From: Strigamia acuminata
Taxonomy: Eukaryota > Arthropoda > Chilopoda > Geophilomorpha > Linotaeniidae
Direction: 5' to 3'
Assembly (NCBI GenBank): GCA_949358305.1
Contig: OX442315.1
Span: 5,022,001 to 5,086,000 of the forward strand
DNA: 64,000 nucleotides
This document shows positions 28,875 to 37,425 of this stretch, piece by piece (the first letter of the stretch is position 1; each line of letters opens with the position of its first letter). Made by a program: the position numbers and the translations under genes. The notes under the pieces are model-generated. The model did no database searches and was not told where the DNA came from. It worked only from the letters and a program-made list of their open reading frames with translations.

Positions 28875-31800
28875 ATGGCAGACAATATCCGAGTAACGGA
28901 TTCCGACTCCGACGCAAACAAGAGAGCCGGCAGTCGTAAAGGCGCCGATTATCATTTGCGATCTGGAGGTCCCTTACCCAAAGCCTCAGCGCACGAAGCG
29001 AGGCAAAAACGGCGCAAGCCTAAACCCGATCGTAGAAGCGCATCAGAGGCATCGCACCCGTCCCGTTCCGAGACGAGGCAGCGATTGGACGAGACAGAGC
29101 GGGGTGAAGAGCAATCTCACTCCAAACTGCCGCGTTCTAACCGTGACGGCGAGACGAGCGGAAACGAGGTTTTATCCCGTAACCCATCGCCTCGTCTAAC
29201 GCACGACACCGAGGTGGGCAGTCCGAAAGCGGCGTCTCCGATACAAAAGACGGCCTCAAACACGACAGCTAATTCGGCACTAAACACGCCAATTACGCAA
29301 AGCCGCCCAGCTTCGGTCAGGTCTGAAGGACACAAATCCAATGCGTCAAAAACTGAGCGTGTTCCGAGCCAGCCTTACAGCGTCTCGGCCACATTGGTTG
29401 ACACGATGCAGTTGGCACAGGCAGAAGGTGTACGATACACTCTGCCAACGGGAAAAATAACTGTGTACGAAACATTACAAATCGTACGTGCAGCTTTAAG
29501 AGCGCACAGGTTATCCCCAGAAATCACCGTTGTTGAAGACGCATACGCTCAACAAATGGTAGATTCCGCTCAATTCGAAGCGGATGCCGAGAATGAGGCC
29601 CGACAAGCCATCCGCAAGAGAAAGCGGAAGCTGGCGGAAAGAGAAGCGCGAGCTCTCGAGTACGGCAAATCCCAGCGCGTTCCAACCACTCCAGAAGAGG
29701 TGGAAATAGTTGATCGAGCCTTACGTGCACATCGTTATGCATTCCATTCTCAGCAAGAAGCTGAACAAGCTTTCATGGCTAGGCTGCAACGAGACAAACC
29801 AAAATCCGTTCGCAAGCCCGAAGTTAGCTCGTCCGAATTGTCCGACGAGAGCGTCGAAGGCGACCCGAAGCGCACGCCGAAGGTCAGCCCCAAACCCGAG
29901 CGAAAAAAGGAAGTGCCAGTCACTCCACGCAAACGAGAAGTTTCAACCGGACAACGCGTTCGACCTCGCATGATGGCGTTAGACGATAATACTAACAACG
30001 CTATCGACCGATTAATAAATGCGAACAACGCGCGTCGTAACGAAGAACAGACTCACACGAGCCGACAACGCGACGACCCGCGGGGTAGCGACTGGCCACA
30101 GTCAGTGCCCATCCTCAAAGACGACGGACCTTCGAGAAAACATTCCGAAGACCGCACCTCGTCACGAGAGGAACGTCAACGCGAGAGAGGACAGCAACAG
30201 TATCACTACGGAAACAGTGATTCGTCGTCGGATGAACTGGAGTCGAATGCACCCAGTCATCACGATTCGGAGAGAGGTTCCGGAGAGAGACGAAGGGAAA
30301 GAGAACGCGATGAACGCAGGGAAAGGGAACGTGACGACCGTCGTAGGGGCCGGAAAGAGTCAAACTCTTCACGGCGCAACCCGCCACGCCGCTCACCGTC
30401 TCCCGACCCCAGCTCCGACCCCTCGTCCAACGACGACAGACGAAATGATAAATCAAGTAATCGCCGGAAGAGATCCAACTCTCCGCGCGATAGAGAGAAA
30501 CGACGTCGATCGGAAAATAGCGACCACCGACGGGAGGAGTTTCAGGACCTTCCCCGACAAAGCGCGTTTACCGATTCGACGGGTCGACAGTATACGATGG
30601 GAGAGCTTGGAAGAGCCCTGCTTGGCTCGTTAAAAGCCGAAGGAATCGATCTGAGCAAACGAAATGATCGTAATCGTAACACTGGTGACCGCGTAAAGAA
30701 AAAATACGCTGTCTCCCGGCGTGATACAATGAGTGTCACCGGGAATATTAGGTGGCAATTTTATATTCAGAACCGTTTCGACGGGTCATGGAAAGCGGGA
30801 GATCGCTTCCTTGACGAAGTAATTCGAATTAAGACTGCCACTAAAGCCACCGTAGGAGACATGCTCACCCACGGTATTGTCGAGCTGATGACAGGCTCGG
30901 CACGTGAGTGGTACCAAGGATTGAAAGGCGTCAATTGGGACGACTTTTTAATGAGATTCGACCTGCGCTACGGCGAGACACCCGAAGAGGTGAGCCGAAA
31001 GATGCGAGGTCTTCGCCAGATGCCTGGTGAAACCATAATGGATTACGACATTCGCGCCAGATTGTTGTTCGAAAAGGCCCCGATGGAATTTCATGCCACG
31101 GGATTCAACCTTTTCTTTCTCGGCGGTTTGTCGGAATACTCGCAACGGGTGCTACTTGAAGAAAGGGCACCGACAGGAGGCAGCTACGAAGAAATGAGCG
31201 CCTTCCTGTTCGAGAACACGATAGATATCGAGAAGAGATATTATTCCGCTTTACCAGAAGCGGAGAAAGCAGCAACCGCTAAACGTCTCAAGTTGAGTGC
31301 GGAAAGATATGGGGCGACAGACAAAATCATGCGCCCTACTGAATATCTTAGCGGTATAATGGAGCTAGCAGAAGCTAGCGTTGGTTTACAAATAAAAAAT
31401 AAACTGACATCCACGCTGCCTTCCAACCCTTTGGCCGCCCCTAAAAAGGCACCGACAGCGTCAGCCATGCAAGCGACACTGGAGGAGGTCAAGGAGGGGG
31501 AGGAAGCCGGACAAGATGCCGGAAAATCAGACGAAAAAGAAGAAAAAGACGATTATTCGACGGACGAAGAAATACGAAGCTATCGCGATACCTTATCAAC
31601 GGGTTGCGATGAAGAAGGACCGCTAGTACATCTCATCCATCGAGATAGAGCGGTAGAAGAATTTCGCGCCAGGTTAAAACCAAATGCCGGCCGAATTCCG
31701 AAGTATTTTCGAAAAAATTACACGCCACCATCGAAAGTAGACCCTGAAAAGAAAAAATCGATTGAAGCCCCAAGAGACAAATCAAATATTCGCTGTTTCA

Positions 31801-31955
31801 AGTGTAACCAACCGGGCCACTATTCCAATGAGTGCCCAAGAACAGCGAAAGAAGACGCTAAGTTTGACGCGATAATGAAGCAGATGGCAGAGATTAAACT
31901 CGCCATGGCAAAAAACGAGTCAAAAAACGAGTCAGCGCAGGCGGCGAAGAAATAA
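28875..31955 (+). CDS. Gag structural protein of E2
   Basis: 1026 residues from the ATG in AAAAATGG, 69 nt after the LTR end; the frame is open a little further upstream without an ATG. The N-terminal third is basic and Ser/Arg-rich. A helical Glu/Arg-rich part follows, then an SR-like segment (about residues 461-555) dense in RER, DRR and RRSPSPDPSS. The conserved retrotransposon Gag region follows (WYQGLKGVNWDDFLMRFDL; GETIMDYDIRAR). One CCHC knuckle, CFKCNQPGHYSNEC, lies near residue 974. The end contains KNESKNES, which encodes the doubled slippery heptamer. The Arg/Ser-rich segment is unusual for a gypsy Gag and could bind RNA or direct nuclear location (inference). Confidence 0.92.
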   Translation: MADNIRVTDSDSDANKRAGSRKGADYHLRSGGPLPKASAHEARQKRRKPKPDRRSASEASHPSRSETRQRLDETERGEEQSHSKLPRSNRDGETSGNEVLSRNPSPRLTHDTEVGSPKAASPIQKTASNTTANSALNTPITQSRPASVRSEGHKSNASKTERVPSQPYSVSATLVDTMQLAQAEGVRYTLPTGKITVYETLQIVRAALRAHRLSPEITVVEDAYAQQMVDSAQFEADAENEARQAIRKRKRKLAEREARALEYGKSQRVPTTPEEVEIVDRALRAHRYAFHSQQEAEQAFMARLQRDKPKSVRKPEVSSSELSDESVEGDPKRTPKVSPKPERKKEVPVTPRKREVSTGQRVRPRMMALDDNTNNAIDRLINANNARRNEEQTHTSRQRDDPRGSDWPQSVPILKDDGPSRKHSEDRTSSREERQRERGQQQYHYGNSDSSSDELESNAPSHHDSERGSGERRRERERDERRERERDDRRRGRKESNSSRRNPPRRSPSPDPSSDPSSNDDRRNDKSSNRRKRSNSPRDREKRRRSENSDHRREEFQDLPRQSAFTDSTGRQYTMGELGRALLGSLKAEGIDLSKRNDRNRNTGDRVKKKYAVSRRDTMSVTGNIRWQFYIQNRFDGSWKAGDRFLDEVIRIKTATKATVGDMLTHGIVELMTGSAREWYQGLKGVNWDDFLMRFDLRYGETPEEVSRKMRGLRQMPGETIMDYDIRARLLFEKAPMEFHATGFNLFFLGGLSEYSQRVLLEERAPTGGSYEEMSAFLFENTIDIEKRYYSALPEAEKAATAKRLKLSAERYGATDKIMRPTEYLSGIMELAEASVGLQIKNKLTSTLPSNPLAAPKKAPTASAMQATLEEVKEGEEAGQDAGKSDEKEEKDDYSTDEEIRSYRDTLSTGCDEEGPLVHLIHRDRAVEEFRARLKPNAGRIPKYFRKNYTPPSKVDPEKKKSIEAPRDKSNIRCFKCNQPGHYSNECPRTAKEDAKFDAIMKQMAEIKLAMAKNESKNESAQAAKK

Positions 31956-31974
31956 CTTCTCGACCGTCTGCGCT
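31910..31974 (+). promoter_or_regulatory. Predicted -1 frameshift signal with two tandem slippery heptamers (E2)
   Basis: A_AAA_AAC occurs twice in gag phase, at 31910-31916 and 31922-31928. Five nt after the second, AGCGCAG (31934-31940) pairs with CTGCGCT (31968-31974), with an inner GAAG/CTTC helix. The gag stop TAA (31953-31955) lies inside the hairpin. The -1 frame is open from the first heptamer into pol. Confidence 0.85.
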
Positions 31975-31978
31975 ATTC

Positions 31979-34900
31979 ATGAAGAAGAAGGGGTTTAACA
32001 AAGGGTTCGATAAACCGCCACCAGTCAAAGAAATGGGTAGTGACATAGCTAACGCCCAGATCCAAGACAGGGCCAACAACGCTTTGCAGGTAATTACCGC
32101 AAACGCTGAGGCTGAGGCGGAAGAACCGAACCTACTGCTTGAAGAATTACCTCAAGTAGTCAACGAAGACACAGAAGAATTTCGTGTTTTCATGTGCAAC
32201 GTAGCGGTCGAATATACCAGCCGCCTATGTATGCTGCCCATGACAATAGAACGCGAAAAAATTATGGGACTGCTAGACTCGGGAGCAGATCGCTCGTTCG
32301 TTTCCGAAGACATAGTAGCATCATTGGGTCTCACCGATAAGATAAAAGGCGTTAATAAAAATGTACGTCTAAAAACCGCCAACGGAATGGCGCGTCCAAA
32401 AGGAGTCATACTATTGACCATGGAGTGGCTCGGAGGGGTAGAACAACACCCTTTCCTGGTCCTGCCCACGTGCGACAGAATTTTTCTGTTGGGCTTAGAC
32501 CTCATGGCGTCAATGGAAATACAACCAAATCCAATAACGAAATCTTGGAATTATATCAGAAATGATAGAGAAAGACCCGCAATTGTCGTGCCACCAGCTC
32601 TTATAAAAGAAGCGGCCGACAAGACACAGTGGGAGAAAGGCCTAAAGAAATTCGTTCAAGACTACGATTTTAAAGCATTCGTAGCAGAATTGCAACGGGA
32701 CAATGTAGTGGAAACGCTTGTCGCCGACGCCGCTTTAGAATTAAACGAAGCGGCAGCCCTACGAAGGGTCCTACTTAAATATGAGGGGATCCTGTCGAAA
32801 AAACCGGGCCGAACGAATAGGGCTATTCACGAAATTAGATTGACGGATAATAAACCTATACGAGTTGCGTATAAGGGAATGAACCCGCAAAAACGTGAAA
32901 TAGTGCAAAAAATGTGCCAAGAAATGCTAGACAGTGGCATTGTCTCCGAGGCCCAGGGAGAATACGCGACGCGAGTTGTGCTCGTGATGCGCCCGGGCTC
33001 GGATCCGCGTCTATGCATTGATTACCGCCCATTAAACGCGGTGACAGAGATAGATCCCATACAGATGCCGTCTATCGAATCCATTTTGAGAGAGCTTAGC
33101 CCCTTTTCTTGGGTTACGACGATGGATCTGTCAAAGGGATACTGGCAAGTTGAGATGAGGCCAGAGGATAAGCTAAAAACAGCATTTTACTCGCCAATTG
33201 GACGGTTGATGTTCAACGTCATGCCATTTGGTTTAGTGAATGCTCCCAGTACCTTTCAGAGACTAATCGAGAGCGTATTGGGTGATATATTGCATCAGTT
33301 TGTGTGGGCATACTTAGATGACATTGTCATCGCCTCAAAAACATTCGAAGAACACATTGAGCACATCGACCAAGTGCTCACCCGGCTGGCAAAAGCTGGG
33401 TTACACGTTCACCCGGGCAAGAGCAAGTTCTGTCGAAAGGAGCTTGCCTTCCTGGGTTATCGCATTGGAGTCAATGGTTTAGCTATTGGCCCCGAAAAAA
33501 TCGATGCGATTAATCGTTTCCCACCACCCGAGGACGTTAAAGGTGTCCAACGGTTTATGGGAATGATAAACTTCTTCGGCAGGTTACTACCGGGTCTAGC
33601 TGAAGTGGCAGCCCCAGTTACCGACCTCCTGAAGAATGAGAACGAATTTGTATGGTCAAATGAGTGCAACATCGCATTTAATGCGATAAAGAGGATGCTG
33701 ACGGAAGTCGGCGTAATGCCTCTACCCGACTTGAACCGGCCGTTCATACTACATACGGACGCCAGCAGAGTTGGGTTAGGAGCGGCGTTGCTCCAAACAC
33801 ACGTGCGCGACGGAGTCGAACAAGACCTGCCGTGCATGTTTATAAGTCGCAAACTCCAAGGCGCTGAAAAAAATTACAACGCCACAGAGTTGGAGTGTTT
33901 GGCCGTTGTGTGGGCCATAAGGAAATTCAGAGATTATCTCGAATATACCAAATTTGTAGTCCACACAGATCATCAAGCGTTACAATGGCTGATGAAATTA
34001 AAGGAGCCAGCTGGTCGACTAGCCAGATGGCAGTTAGAACTAATGGCATGCGACTTGACCATTCAATACAAGCCCGGCAAATATAACGTCGTGGCTGACG
34101 CTCTGTCGAGGGCACCAGTGTCAGATCCAATCGACGCTGACGATGATGGCGAGGATGACTCCCGCATCATTTATTGCCCTACGAGTTGTCACCGTTGGGA
34201 TTTAAGGAAAATGAATGAAATTCCTACCGCGTCTCCGGCAGATGTAAAATTCTGTGGATTTTGGACGCGGTTATACCAACCAGCTGCTGACAATTACCCA
34301 GATGCAAAGAAGGAATTTAAGCTAGAGCGGAGAATAAATGACCCGCTTCTAAGCGCCTTCCACGCTCATGTCGGCAAGCAAATGCGAAGCAATCCCCCAA
34401 CAAGGGAGGAAATAATTGTGCAACAAAAATTAGACAAGAAATGTCAGGATAGAGCTAAGTTCGTACTGACAGGAAAATATCCGCCCAACTTAACCAGAAG
34501 GCAGAAGCGTCGATATGCACACGAATCCATAGATTATCTATTGGATGACGGCCTTTTGGTGAAACATCACCCAAATCACCAAGATGACTTGAGTGAATCG
34601 GACACCGCAGTAAAGGTAGTAATACCTGCTTCCTTAATCGGTCGCGTGCTGTGGTTGTTACACGGGCACCCGCTTGCGAGCCATGCGGGAGTAAGCAGAA
34701 CACTCTATCGTGCTACGCAGCTTTTTCACTGGACAGGGATGAAAAAAGATATTGCTCTTTTTGTCCACCAATGTCAGCGATGTCAAGCGTGCAAGCCGAG
34801 GAGTAAATCACCATTCGAAACTATTTTCTTAGGGCCTTACGCGCCTTTTGATTGTTTAAGTGTCGATGTGATGGGCCCAAAACCCGTTACGGAAAATAAA

Positions 34901-36052
34901 AATGCGTACATTATCGTTATAATGGACGTGGCGACTCGTTGGCCCGAGTTGTACGCCGTCGCTAGACCTTCAGCAGAAAAAATCGTTGAATGTATCTACG
35001 ACGTAGCGTTACGTTACGGATTTCCACGTAAAATTATATCCGATAACGGACCCCAATTTATCTCGAAAATTTGGGGTAAGTTTTGTAAGAAATTCGGGAT
35101 TGTGGCGTCACATACTTCGACCTACAACCCCAGAACAAATCCCGTTGAGCGACTCAACAGGGACATTAAATATGCACTAAGCATATTCACTGACATCCAC
35201 AATAGGTGGGATGAATACTTGAGGGAGATCGCGTTCAGCATACGAACAACAGTCTCGAGGACGAGAGATTTTTCTCCGGCCTACCTCAACTTCGCCCGGG
35301 AGCTACGAGTGCCTTGGGACCCACGAGTGGCAGAGTCAGTAAATGTGGTGGACCCTGAGAAACCACATGAGTACGTGTATAAATTGGAGCAAACCATCTC
35401 CAACACGTACAAGCACATGATGGCGCACATTTTTAATATGCGCGACCGCAATTTACAAGATAAAAGCGGTAGAAAATTTGTGAATTTCGAGATCAATGAT
35501 TTGGTGTGGAAAGATGCACACACCCTCTCAAATGCAGCGAGAGGAATCACCGCCAGCTTGGCCGACAAGAGAGATGGTCCGTATGTGATCATCGGCAAAC
35601 ATGGCGGTAACGCGTATAAATTACGTAAGCTCGAGGACAATACCGAGCATAAGTCGATCCAGGTACGAGAGTTAACTCCGTACATTCCGGAATTCCCGCA
35701 AGAAATGTGGGCAAAAGGCCAAGTCAAGTCTAAAACTGACGGCCGAATCGTCGATATGTTCGCTGGCGAGTCGGAGAAAGCACCGCCAAGTGACAACGAG
35801 GAGTATTTCGACGCCCCTCCACCTCCGGTAAACGAGATAGTTGAATCCGTTCCGGATCCAATTTTGGTCGGGGGGGAAACAGGAGAAACTCCTGAAACAA
35901 ACACAAAAAACACGGATAAAAAAAGAAATACACATGAGGAGGTACAGACACAAAAAACAACAAAAAATGTCGTACCTGTCTCGACTCATCACCTGCGGCC
36001 TCGTAGAAGTAATCCGTTTATACAAGACGGAAAGGTCGTAGGAAAGGAGTAG
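31979..36052 (+). CDS. Pro-Pol polyprotein of E2
   Basis: Complete polyprotein, 1357 residues from its first ATG and open upstream into the overlap with gag, which fits entry by -1 frameshifting. In order: protease with LLDSGADRS (Asp 100); RT with YLDD at 445-448; RNase H with HTDAS (Asp 594); integrase HHCC from His 895 (HGHPLASHAG ... CQRCQACK) and DDE residues Asp 963, Asp 1022 and Glu 1057 (D-35-E); and a C-terminal GPY/F module (RDGPYVII ... YKLRKL). An acidic and then basic tail ends the protein. All expected catalytic residues are present and no stop or frameshift is visible. This is the best candidate for an active enzyme in the window. Confidence 0.95.
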   Translation: MKKKGFNKGFDKPPPVKEMGSDIANAQIQDRANNALQVITANAEAEAEEPNLLLEELPQVVNEDTEEFRVFMCNVAVEYTSRLCMLPMTIEREKIMGLLDSGADRSFVSEDIVASLGLTDKIKGVNKNVRLKTANGMARPKGVILLTMEWLGGVEQHPFLVLPTCDRIFLLGLDLMASMEIQPNPITKSWNYIRNDRERPAIVVPPALIKEAADKTQWEKGLKKFVQDYDFKAFVAELQRDNVVETLVADAALELNEAAALRRVLLKYEGILSKKPGRTNRAIHEIRLTDNKPIRVAYKGMNPQKREIVQKMCQEMLDSGIVSEAQGEYATRVVLVMRPGSDPRLCIDYRPLNAVTEIDPIQMPSIESILRELSPFSWVTTMDLSKGYWQVEMRPEDKLKTAFYSPIGRLMFNVMPFGLVNAPSTFQRLIESVLGDILHQFVWAYLDDIVIASKTFEEHIEHIDQVLTRLAKAGLHVHPGKSKFCRKELAFLGYRIGVNGLAIGPEKIDAINRFPPPEDVKGVQRFMGMINFFGRLLPGLAEVAAPVTDLLKNENEFVWSNECNIAFNAIKRMLTEVGVMPLPDLNRPFILHTDASRVGLGAALLQTHVRDGVEQDLPCMFISRKLQGAEKNYNATELECLAVVWAIRKFRDYLEYTKFVVHTDHQALQWLMKLKEPAGRLARWQLELMACDLTIQYKPGKYNVVADALSRAPVSDPIDADDDGEDDSRIIYCPTSCHRWDLRKMNEIPTASPADVKFCGFWTRLYQPAADNYPDAKKEFKLERRINDPLLSAFHAHVGKQMRSNPPTREEIIVQQKLDKKCQDRAKFVLTGKYPPNLTRRQKRRYAHESIDYLLDDGLLVKHHPNHQDDLSESDTAVKVVIPASLIGRVLWLLHGHPLASHAGVSRTLYRATQLFHWTGMKKDIALFVHQCQRCQACKPRSKSPFETIFLGPYAPFDCLSVDVMGPKPVTENKNAYIIVIMDVATRWPELYAVARPSAEKIVECIYDVALRYGFPRKIISDNGPQFISKIWGKFCKKFGIVASHTSTYNPRTNPVERLNRDIKYALSIFTDIHNRWDEYLREIAFSIRTTVSRTRDFSPAYLNFARELRVPWDPRVAESVNVVDPEKPHEYVYKLEQTISNTYKHMMAHIFNMRDRNLQDKSGRKFVNFEINDLVWKDAHTLSNAARGITASLADKRDGPYVIIGKHGGNAYKLRKLEDNTEHKSIQVRELTPYIPEFPQEMWAKGQVKSKTDGRIVDMFAGESEKAPPSDNEEYFDAPPPPVNEIVESVPDPILVGGETGETPETNTKNTDKKRNTHEEVQTQKTTKNVVPVSTHHLRPRRSNPFIQDGKVVGKE

Positions 36053-36533
36053 AAAAACGTTACGAGTCGATGGCGACGCTGAAAACACAAAAAATAATCG
36101 ATCGACAGCGCTAGCCATCAAAATCCGAGACTCAAAAAAATTTCGCTAAGTCCAACAAAGCGGATATCGGTCGAATTCGCGTCACGAGATGGCGTGGAAA
36201 CGCGGGACCCGTAGCAAAATTATCGGCACGGGTCGGATACCGCGTGCAAAAGACCCCGTAGCAGCAATCGCGCACGGGCGTAGAAACAAAGGAGCCCCGT
36301 AGCGTAACATGCGCGCGGGCTGTTGCGCACAAGTCATAAACACCTGGTTCTGGAGTAAAATTACCCAGAACCTACCACGATTGCCTCGTTTTCACCCGGA
36401 CTTCCGCTAAACCAGCTGATCGTCGTCCGCACGTGATACGCATCGAGTTTATTTTTAACCGAGTTTTTGATCCATTTTACGAGGAGTTTTTAAGTTTTTT
36501 CATCGTGGTCTGACTGAACGCGCAATCCTCACG

Positions 36534-36692
36534 ATGGCTGAGGAAGGAGGGGATGAGGAAATGCTTGAAATCGAGCATCATGACGAGAATTGGGACCAGG
36601 ACATTAACGTAGTTCCACCCGATCAGGTAGTAGTCGGCATCGCCGCACGAGATTTAGCTCCGTGCGGTCGAATTAAAGATACAATTGACTAA
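36534..36692 (+). CDS. Small acidic ORF between pol and ORF3 of E2 (52 aa)
   Basis: ATG in a good context (ACGATGG) followed by 52 codons and TAA. The peptide is very acidic (starts MAEEGGDEEMLEIEHHDENW). I recognise no family. After codon 31 there is CAG/GTAGTA, a weak donor-like site at 36627. Joining it to the acceptor at 37425 would preserve phase with ORF3, so this could be a first coding exon. It could equally be a chance ORF. Confidence 0.35.
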   Translation: MAEEGGDEEMLEIEHHDENWDQDINVVPPDQVVVGIAARDLAPCGRIKDTID

Positions 36693-36786
36693 TACTTGAC
36701 ATGAACGCTCTGCGTTCGAAATAGTGTATAATTATTATACTAATATCCACGATCGCGAGAGCGATTGTATTTTCTCCTATTATTTG

Positions 36787-36834
36787 TCTTCAAGGACGCG
36801 ATAGCAGACAAACTGTCGCCTCGCTCCTTGAAGA
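36787..36834 (+). other. Long RNA hairpin in the E2 pol-ORF3 spacer
   Basis: The 10-nt arm TCTTCAAGGA (36787-36796) is exactly complementary to TCCTTGAAGA (36825-36834). Nested inside are GCGA/TCGC and GACA/TGTC helices, giving 18 paired positions within 48 nt. It may act as an export, translation or stability element; this is inference. Confidence 0.6.
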
Positions 36835-37408
36835 TGACTCACGACAATTGACACGAACGAGACAAAGGAAACGAGCTTTCTTTTTATATTCCAGAAATGG
36901 GAATAATTTATTGGATAGATTTTGGAATAATTAATAGAACGTTGTTTTCTATTTTTATTCGTTATTTTGTTCGCGAATTTTCCCCGATGACACTAATTTA
37001 TTTTAGATTCGTTTTTAATTCGACTTTAATTCCGAATTTTGGGAATAGTTTTAGACAAATTTATTTCTTTACAAGTTAATTCACGACAAGAACATTTGTT
37101 TACATGTTCTAAAATTGTCATTGGAGATTTTCACGAACGATTTCGCGAATTTATTGGTTTAATACGAATTTACAGTTTAATTTTAAATTAAATAATCCGA
37201 AGAAAAAATTTCCGGATTAATACGCTCGATTCCGTCACGTGGTTATCATTGGACGTGAGCCAGATGTGCCAAGAAGACTCTTTTCTTCCTGACAAGGACG
37301 AATCAATGAACAGGAATAGGACTCGACGAACGGCCGCACGTTTCAGCGACGTTCCTCGAGCCCACCCCCTATTTATCTCCGTGTTATTGGCGATTTTATT
37401 AATTATTT

Positions 37409-37425
37409 TGTTTCCATCATTGCAG
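37409..37425 (+). promoter_or_regulatory. Candidate 3' splice site directly before the ORF3 ATG (E2)
   Basis: TGTTTCCATCATTGCAG followed at once by ATGGAG. The preceding 40 nt are T-rich. An exon starting here would place the ORF3 ATG at its first base. Confidence 0.5.

Larger units (their letters stand above)
36053..37425 (+). other. Pol-ORF3 spacer of E2, with structured motifs
   Basis: About 1.4 kb without a long ATG-initiated gene. It holds three CCCGTAGC motifs (36208, 36255, 36296), each followed 12-13 nt later by CGGG, a 52-codon ORF (36534-36692), a 48-nt hairpin (36787-36834) and a candidate 3' splice site at its end. The end of the spacer (from 37249) is open in the ORF3 frame but begins without an ATG. 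Confidence 0.6.

Noticed and set aside
37249-37425. Hydrophobic segment (FISVLLAILLIILFPSL) at the N-terminus of the E2 ORF3 frame as a signal anchor
   Set aside because: It is encoded by the T-rich tract before a likely splice acceptor and the frame starts without a good ATG. The ATG at 37426 is the better start.
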